64,000 bases of DNA. Origin: Inia geoffrensis (lineage: Eukaryota > Chordata > Mammalia > Artiodactyla > Iniidae). The stretch lies in assembly GCA_036417435.1 (NCBI GenBank), contig JAZAQT010000402.1, forward strand, positions 116,001 through 180,000, in the 5' to 3' direction. The notes under the pieces are model-generated. The model made no database searches, had not been told where the DNA came from, and saw nothing but the letters and a program-made list of their open reading frames with translations. Below are positions 59,094 through 64,000 of the stretch, one piece after another (the first letter of the stretch is position 1; each line of letters begins with the position of its first letter). The translations under genes and the position numbers were made by a program.

Positions 59094-59820
59094 CAATGAG
59101 GTATCACCTCACACCGATTAGAATGGGCATCATCACAAAATATACAAACAACAAATGCTGAAATGGGTGTGGAGAAAAGGAACCCTCTTCCACTATTGTT
59201 GGGAATGTAAATTGATACAGTCACTATGGAGAACATTATGGAGGCTCCTTAGAAAACTAACAATTGAATTATCATATGACCCAGCAATCCCACTGCATGG
59301 CATATACCCAGACAATACCATAAACCAAAAAGAGGCATTCACCACAATGTTCATTGCATCACTATTTAAAATAGCCAGGTAATGGAAGCAACCTAAATGC
59401 CCACAGACCGACGAATGCATAAAGATGTGGTACATATATAAAATGGAATATTACTCAGCCATAAAAAGTAATGAAATTGGGTCATTTGTAGAGACGTCGA
59501 TGGATCTAGAGACTGTCATACAGAGTGAAGTAAGTCAGAAAGAGAAAAACAAATATTATATATTAATGCATATATGTGGAACCTAGAAAAATGGTACAGA
59601 TGAACTGGTTTGCAGGGCAGAAACAGAGCAACAGATGTACAGATGAACAGAGGACAAACGTATGGACACCAAGGAGGGAAAGTCATGGGGGTGGTGGTGG
59701 TGGGAGGAGTTGAGAGATCGGGATTGGCATGTATACATTTATATGTATAAAATAGATAACCAATAAGAGCCCTCTGTATAAAAATAATAAAATAAAATTC
59801 AAAATATTAAAAAAATAAAA
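59094..59820 (+). mobile_element. L1 3' end, 5'-truncated, sense
   Basis: Starts at aatgaggtatcacctcacacc and runs through the ORF2 C terminus to an A-rich tail at about 59770-59820. The stretch with a WxxKGTLxHxxWECKxxQ-like reading (about 59160-59220) corresponds to the cysteine-motif region of ORF2. A patch of CA-less ggtggtggtgg lies near 59690. It is older than the L1 at 17258-25596 (indels, altered codons) but younger than the satellite-embedded L1 segments. I saw no clear target-site duplication. Confidence 0.88.
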
Positions 59821-60040
59821 TTGGAAAAAGGAAAACAGAAAAAAAAATTTCTTCCCTTCACATACATGTATTTATATGAATAAATTATTTCCATGCTTAT
59901 ATCTGTAAATACAAAAAAGAGGAATAAAATCTACCTTGAACCAAAAATGAAAAAAAGGAAAAAAAAAAAACAGAACCCACCAGTTACACAGAGGAAAACC
60001 GTACCATTTCACTTGTTCCAGTTGTAAAAAATTCTGAAGT
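59821..60040. other. A-rich, low-complexity stretch
   Basis: Runs of A and aaaaagg-type sequence follow the L1 tail. No gene or named element recognised. Confidence 0.6.
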
Positions 60041-61354
60041 TGGTCAGAGGTGGGGAATCGTCTCCCATTCAGCCAGCAGCCCCCACGAAACAAGCGTCCT
60101 CATTCCAATGCTGGGGGACCTTGTCGAGGCGTCTGTGAGTAAAAGTGAGCTGAGCCCCGGGCCAGCTGCTGCTAAACTGTTCCCACCCGTACCAGGTGAA
60201 ACACCTGAATATGTACACGGATTTGAAAGCCTAGAGGAAGGGCCATGGAGCCACACGATCGAAAGCATGCCGGCCGACTTGGTGCCTGCAGGCCAGCCAG
60301 GATGGTCATGACCCCAGGCGCTCTTCTGGAAGCTTTCCATTTCCCTGCTTGAGATACCTCTCCTGTCCCAGGCCCCACTGCTTTTTTCCTTCCTCACCTC
60401 TGCCCAGGGATTAATTCCAGCGGCACGTATGGGTGACACATCCTCTTCTTTAGCAGGTGGCAGCTTGGCAACTGCTGCAGAAAGTCCAGCAGAGCCCCAC
60501 TCACACTAGGCCACCCACAGAGCCGTGGCCTCTCACTCCTTCCCACCATCCCAGCCCCGAGACTGCTGACAGGGCAGAGAATATGGCGTCAGGCACAGCT
60601 GCAGGGGCTCTTGCTGCCTGGAGTGGTGTTTATATTGATCTCAAACCAGGCACACCTGGGGAGGGCTGGCCGGCAAGGTCAAATTGCCCAGGTCAGCCAA
60701 TCATCATCCCTCAGGGGCTCACAGTTACAGAAAATGGAACTTGCTGAATAGGCCAGGTCCAAGGAAGAGGTATGGGCTCCTGAGAGTCAGGACAGATAAG
60801 AGGCTGCAGTTCTGGCTTGTTTTCTAACCATTTATCTGGCCCATGAGTGGGAGACAACTTCAAGAAAACCCTTTCCTAATGAGAGGACCCCAGTAGTCAG
60901 GGAGAGGAGGGGTGGGTGGTGGGTGGAGACAGAAGCCTGGTGCGCCGGGTGCAGTGGTAGTCTCTGGAAGACCAGGTGGAGGGAGGTCTCACAGAGTGAT
61001 GCCCAGGGTCACAGACCTGTCGGAGATGCTGTTTGTTAGTTCAAGTCCTGTTCTGAGGTGCTGTGTGTCAGCTCTGAGTGACAGGTGAGCTGGGGGTGCT
61101 TTGCAATGAGGGCTATGTGCATGGTTCCTGTGTGCCCAGCCCTGCCAGGGTACCTGCAAGGGTATCTCTGTATCCTGGGAGGGGCCTGACCATGAGAGCC
61201 CCGTGGGCTGGGGTGGGGTTCGGATACCTGCCCAGGTGAGCTCCATATCCTGGGATTGGCCTCACCATGAGAGCCCCATGGGCTGCTGGGGACCTGGTAA
61301 AGGGTGTCAGGACACTCAGTGAAGCCACCGAAGATATACCTCCAGTAGTCCCTA
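60041..61354. other. About 1.3 kb without recognisable gene
   Basis: Mixed, GC-moderate sequence unlike the satellites on the left. Open frames on both strands are short (up to 131 codons), overlap each other and show no family motif. It could be ordinary unique DNA or an unrecognised old repeat. Confidence 0.5.
61141..61290. repeat. Two tandem copies of about 75 bp
   Basis: tatcctggga at 61171 and 61246, each followed by a (g/t)(g/t)ggcct(g/c)accatgagagcccc(g/a)tgggctg block, 75 bp apart, with preceding tacctgc(a/c) blocks in phase. Confidence 0.75.
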
Positions 61355-62330
61355 ATTCCTACACCCTGCTGGTCATTCTACCATCCACCCGGACATGGTA
61401 TTCTGTATTAGACTCAATGACACCTTCTTTTGTATTCTATTAGTCCCAGAGTCACAAGAAATTTTGGCTTGTGAGTGGCAGGACTCAACATACACCAAAA
61501 ACAATACTGCTGGGTCGCCTTGCCTCAAGGGTTCAAAAATTCCCAAACCAGCTTTGGGGATAGCTTAGGAAAAACCTAAAAGTTCTACCTCTGGAAAAGA
61601 AAACCCTCCTTCAATATGCAGATGATATTCTGATCGCCAGCCCTACTAAGGAGACCTCTGAACTACCAAGCCAATAAAGGATAGAAGGTGTCCAAGAAAA
61701 AGCTCAAATATCACAGACTAAGGTGACCTGCCTGGGCTTCATTCTCACAGAAGGTCAGAGAAGCCCATCACAGGAAAGGGAAGAAACCATTTGCAGCCTT
61801 ACTCCTTCTAAAACTAGAAGACAGCTTAGGGGTTCCTGGGGAGGTCGGGTTTTGCTGCATCTGGATCCCTAACTACAGTCTAATAGCTGGGCCTCTATAT
61901 GAAACACTGAAAGGAAAAGACGATGATCCTTTAGAATAGAATGCAGAAGTGGCCTTTCAAGAATGGAAAGAGCAGTCAATTCAAACCCTTGCCCTGGAAC
62001 TCCCTAATTTAGCTAAACCCTTTGACCTTTACATTCCCAGTGAAAGGTGAATCGCCATTGGAGTATTAGTGCCAAAACTGGGACCACTTGAAATGGAACA
62101 ACGCAAGAATGCCATCCAGGTAAGATCAACTACGGTCACCAAGTGGCTTGGTCCACTGCCACATCTGGCCAGGACACTGGCAGTATCTAAAAACCTGGAA
62201 ATCAGCAGCCCGCAAGGCCAGCTCCCTCCTAAGGGAAAAGGACCCCACGTGGTGATCCTAACCACCTACCATGCCCTGAAGTTGCAGGTGTCGCTCCGTG
62301 AGCACACTGACATTGAGTGAGGAGGGCCTC
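61355..62330 (+). pseudogene. Endogenous retrovirus pol remnant (class I, gammaretrovirus-like)
   Basis: Conceptual reading over several frames gives recognisable reverse transcriptase blocks. The polymerase active-site box reads QYADD at 61612-61626, with a leucine-rich lead-in and a SPTKE-type tail. Further right, sequence resembling the RT connection and the start of RNase H is present (about 61730-62110). Stops and frameshifts interrupt it throughout, so it cannot encode an enzyme. Class I assignment rests on the overall pattern around the YxDD box and is moderately sure. Confidence 0.75.
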
Positions 62331-62760
62331 CAACTCCAACCTCCAGAGAGACAACTGGGGAAAAACGGGCCCACATGACGACCTGTATGACCATCACTTG
62401 ACCTAGAGCTTCTCTCAGAAAACAAGAGTGTGCCCCAAAAGAGCAGATTACTGCTTGCAGGAATTACTGCACACAGAGTGGAGCTAATAAGCTTGGCGTT
62501 GGAAACGTATATCACGCTGTCACCATAGAAAAGCCTACAGACACCTCGGTGATGGAGGCCAATGAGACCGGCTGGACTCCTGGCTACTTCAAAAGGCCGT
62601 TGACTCAGTGGCTGTCATGGTCGTGGATCACCACTGACACTGGACTCTCTCGGAGTTGAGCGGGCAGAGCTCTGACACCTGGTGCTGTTTGTACGTTAAT
62701 TCAGGGGCCTAATTGAAGAAAGTGCAGACTACTGGTCAGAGCATCTAGGCTGGCAGAAAC
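62331..62760 (+). pseudogene. Possible retroviral env (TM) remnant
   Basis: A short frame around 62677-62712 has a tryptophan, a double cysteine (codons at 62683-62688) and a following YVNSG-like stretch, as at the CX6CC region of class I transmembrane envelope proteins. It lies downstream of pol on the same strand. The rest of this interval (62331-62670) shows no reading frame I recognise. The evidence is short, so this is tentative. Confidence 0.35.
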
Positions 62761-62879
62761 CATCAGCCTAAGGTGGCTGAACACATGTTGAGCGGTGTAA
62801 AACCGGCCCCCCCTAGCGTCTCTGCGCATCTCTTTCCTGTATCCTTAAAGGTCATTAGAATCTATAACGCTTCCAATGC

Positions 62880-63520
62880 TTTAGCTCAGGCGGATGAGCA
62901 GTGAGGCAGGAGGCTTGGGGACAATCAACGTCACCTGGAGGCTGCTGGGAAGAAGTTCTGACCCTCACCCCCAGGTATGAGGGCTCCCAACTCAGTACTC
63001 AGCAGTTACAGAAGAGGGGTTTGCACCCTCAGCCCTCCAAGAACGAGGAACGGGACAAAAGGCAGAGGAGGGGTTTGTCACCGTCAAAGCCCATTAAAAA
63101 TCCCTGGGAGATAAAAATAGAATCTGGGCAATAAAATAAAGTCTAACCTTTTTCATCCTTTGTGCTTTGTCTAATTTCACGTGCTCGTATGGTTCCTCAT
63201 GCAGGGGTCCCACACCCGGCACTTCAGACCAGATTTCCTAGTGCAGAGTGGCTGGGTCGCCACCTCAGCTCACGGGGCCCAGTGAAGACTTCATGATATA
63301 GAGCCTGAGCTGCAGCCAACCCGGCCCTCGAGAGCTCCGCCCCCTCCCTCCCACTGACTCTGACAGGATCTCTACACAGCAGCGCAGCTACACAGCCCGC
63401 AGGGTAGTGCATGCTCTCACCTCTCCATTCTCTGATCAAAATATAAAGTTTCCTTTGCTTCTGAACCAAACTCAGTCTCGATCTGTTGGCTCCAATGACA
63501 CTGCGAAGGGGGACACTTGT
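62880..63520 (+). other. Probable LTR region of the decayed retrovirus
   Basis: Lies after pol and the env-like remnant. A purine-rich stretch (gaggaacgggacaaaaggcagaggagggg, split here as 63044-63063 and following bases) could be a polypurine tract. Downstream are an aataaaataaagtc signal (63131-63145) and a U5-like end with tttgcttctgaacc and ctgttggct (about 63450-63500). Neither LTR boundary nor a second LTR for comparison is visible in the window. Confidence 0.4.
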
Positions 63521-63885
63521 TGGGGCCAACTCTGGAGGATCAGTAACAGAAATTGGGAACATTGTAACTTCAGTGAACAGATGTGTGAGCCAAACTATAA
63601 TTAACATAGAACAGTGTATAAGGCTCAGGTAAAGTAAGATGTTTCTAACACTTCCATTTGATATTTCCATCACTTTATTATATGCAAGTTCAGTGAAAAG
63701 GTTTGTCTTTTTTGTCAGGTCAATATTAGAGAAATGAAGTGACTTCTTTCCAAGGATGTACATCTAATAATCTTGGTTAAAGCTTCACTCTTGTTTTAAA
63801 TGCTTTTCCATTGAAAATGCTACCTCTATTTCAACTCCCCCATTTCTGAGAAGTATAAAATCTTATAATTTATTATTACCACAGG
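63521..63885. other. No recognisable feature
   Basis: AT-rich sequence between the retroviral remnant and the terminal L1 fragment. The 179-codon minus-strand frame that crosses 63224-63763 spans two unrelated segments and shows no family motif; I do not call it a gene. Confidence 0.5.
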
Positions 63886-64000
63886 GTAAAGGTGGGAGGA
63901 GGGATAAACTAACAGTTTGTAATTAACACATACACACTGCTATGTATAAAATAGATCAACAAGGAACTACTATATAGCACAGAGAACTACACTCAATATT
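63886..64000 (+). mobile_element. L1 3' end, sense, running off the right edge
   Basis: aaaggtgggaggagggataa, then cacatacacactgctatg, aaatagatcaacaagg and tatatagcacagagaac, the 3'UTR signature of L1s of even-toed ungulates and whales. It is cut by the window end. Confidence 0.85.

Noticed and set aside
63224..63763. 179-codon minus-strand frame as a gene
   Set aside because: It crosses the LTR-like region and unrelated AT-rich sequence, has no family motif and no matching neighbour.
1..64000. CRISPR-like arrays, bacterial operons, tRNA or rRNA genes
   Set aside because: The tandem repeats are kilobase satellites, microsatellites or L1 promoter units. No short repeat/spacer pattern or structural RNA was recognised.

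Overview
The window reads as mammalian, most likely cetacean, heterochromatin at the edge of a large-unit satellite array. No host protein-coding gene can be supported. Three points suggest a whale or dolphin. The L1 sequences have the 3' end usual in even-toed ungulates and whales, seen again at the extreme right end. The satellite monomers are built on the 3' end of an L1. Monomers of about 1.65 and 1.74 kb are close to the roughly 1.75 kb 'common cetacean satellite', which the literature (Kapitonov, Holmquist and Jurka 1998, recalled from memory) describes as L1-derived. The species assignment is inference.

Layout. Positions 1-17243 and 25597-49304 are one tandem array split by a later insertion. 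It has about 25 monomers in the plus orientation. Short (S, about 1618 bp) and long (L, about 1675-1683 bp) types alternate, giving a dimer of about 3.295 kb. Four dimers form a nearly identical 13,187-bp super-repeat, and other long duplications and S/L chimeric monomers overlie it. In each monomer about 0.7 kb is CpG-containing sequence of unknown origin. About 0.95 kb is a decayed antisense copy of the L1 ORF2 end plus 3'UTR.

Positions 17244-25596 hold a full-length, minus-strand L1 with target-site duplications, intact ORF1 (301 aa) and ORF2 (1272 aa), a poly(A) tail and a roughly 3.2 kb 5'UTR. That 5'UTR has a YY1-type motif at its start, a CpG-rich stretch with 38-bp repeats, and about 290-bp repeats. 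It is the only recognisable intact coding system in the window.

At about 49305 the satellite flips orientation and continues inverted and more diverged to about 53397. A fragment of L1 ORF1 follows (53442-54118). Next come three divergent tandem copies of a second L1-derived repeat of about 1.74 kb (54119-59093), each with a conserved hairpin. Then come an old L1 3' end (59094-59820), A-rich sequence, about 1.3 kb with no recognisable gene, a decayed class I endogenous retrovirus (about 61355-63520), and another L1 3' end running off the right edge. The order from homogenised array through diverged, inverted and older satellite to mixed interspersed repeats looks like a heterochromatin-to-arm transition.
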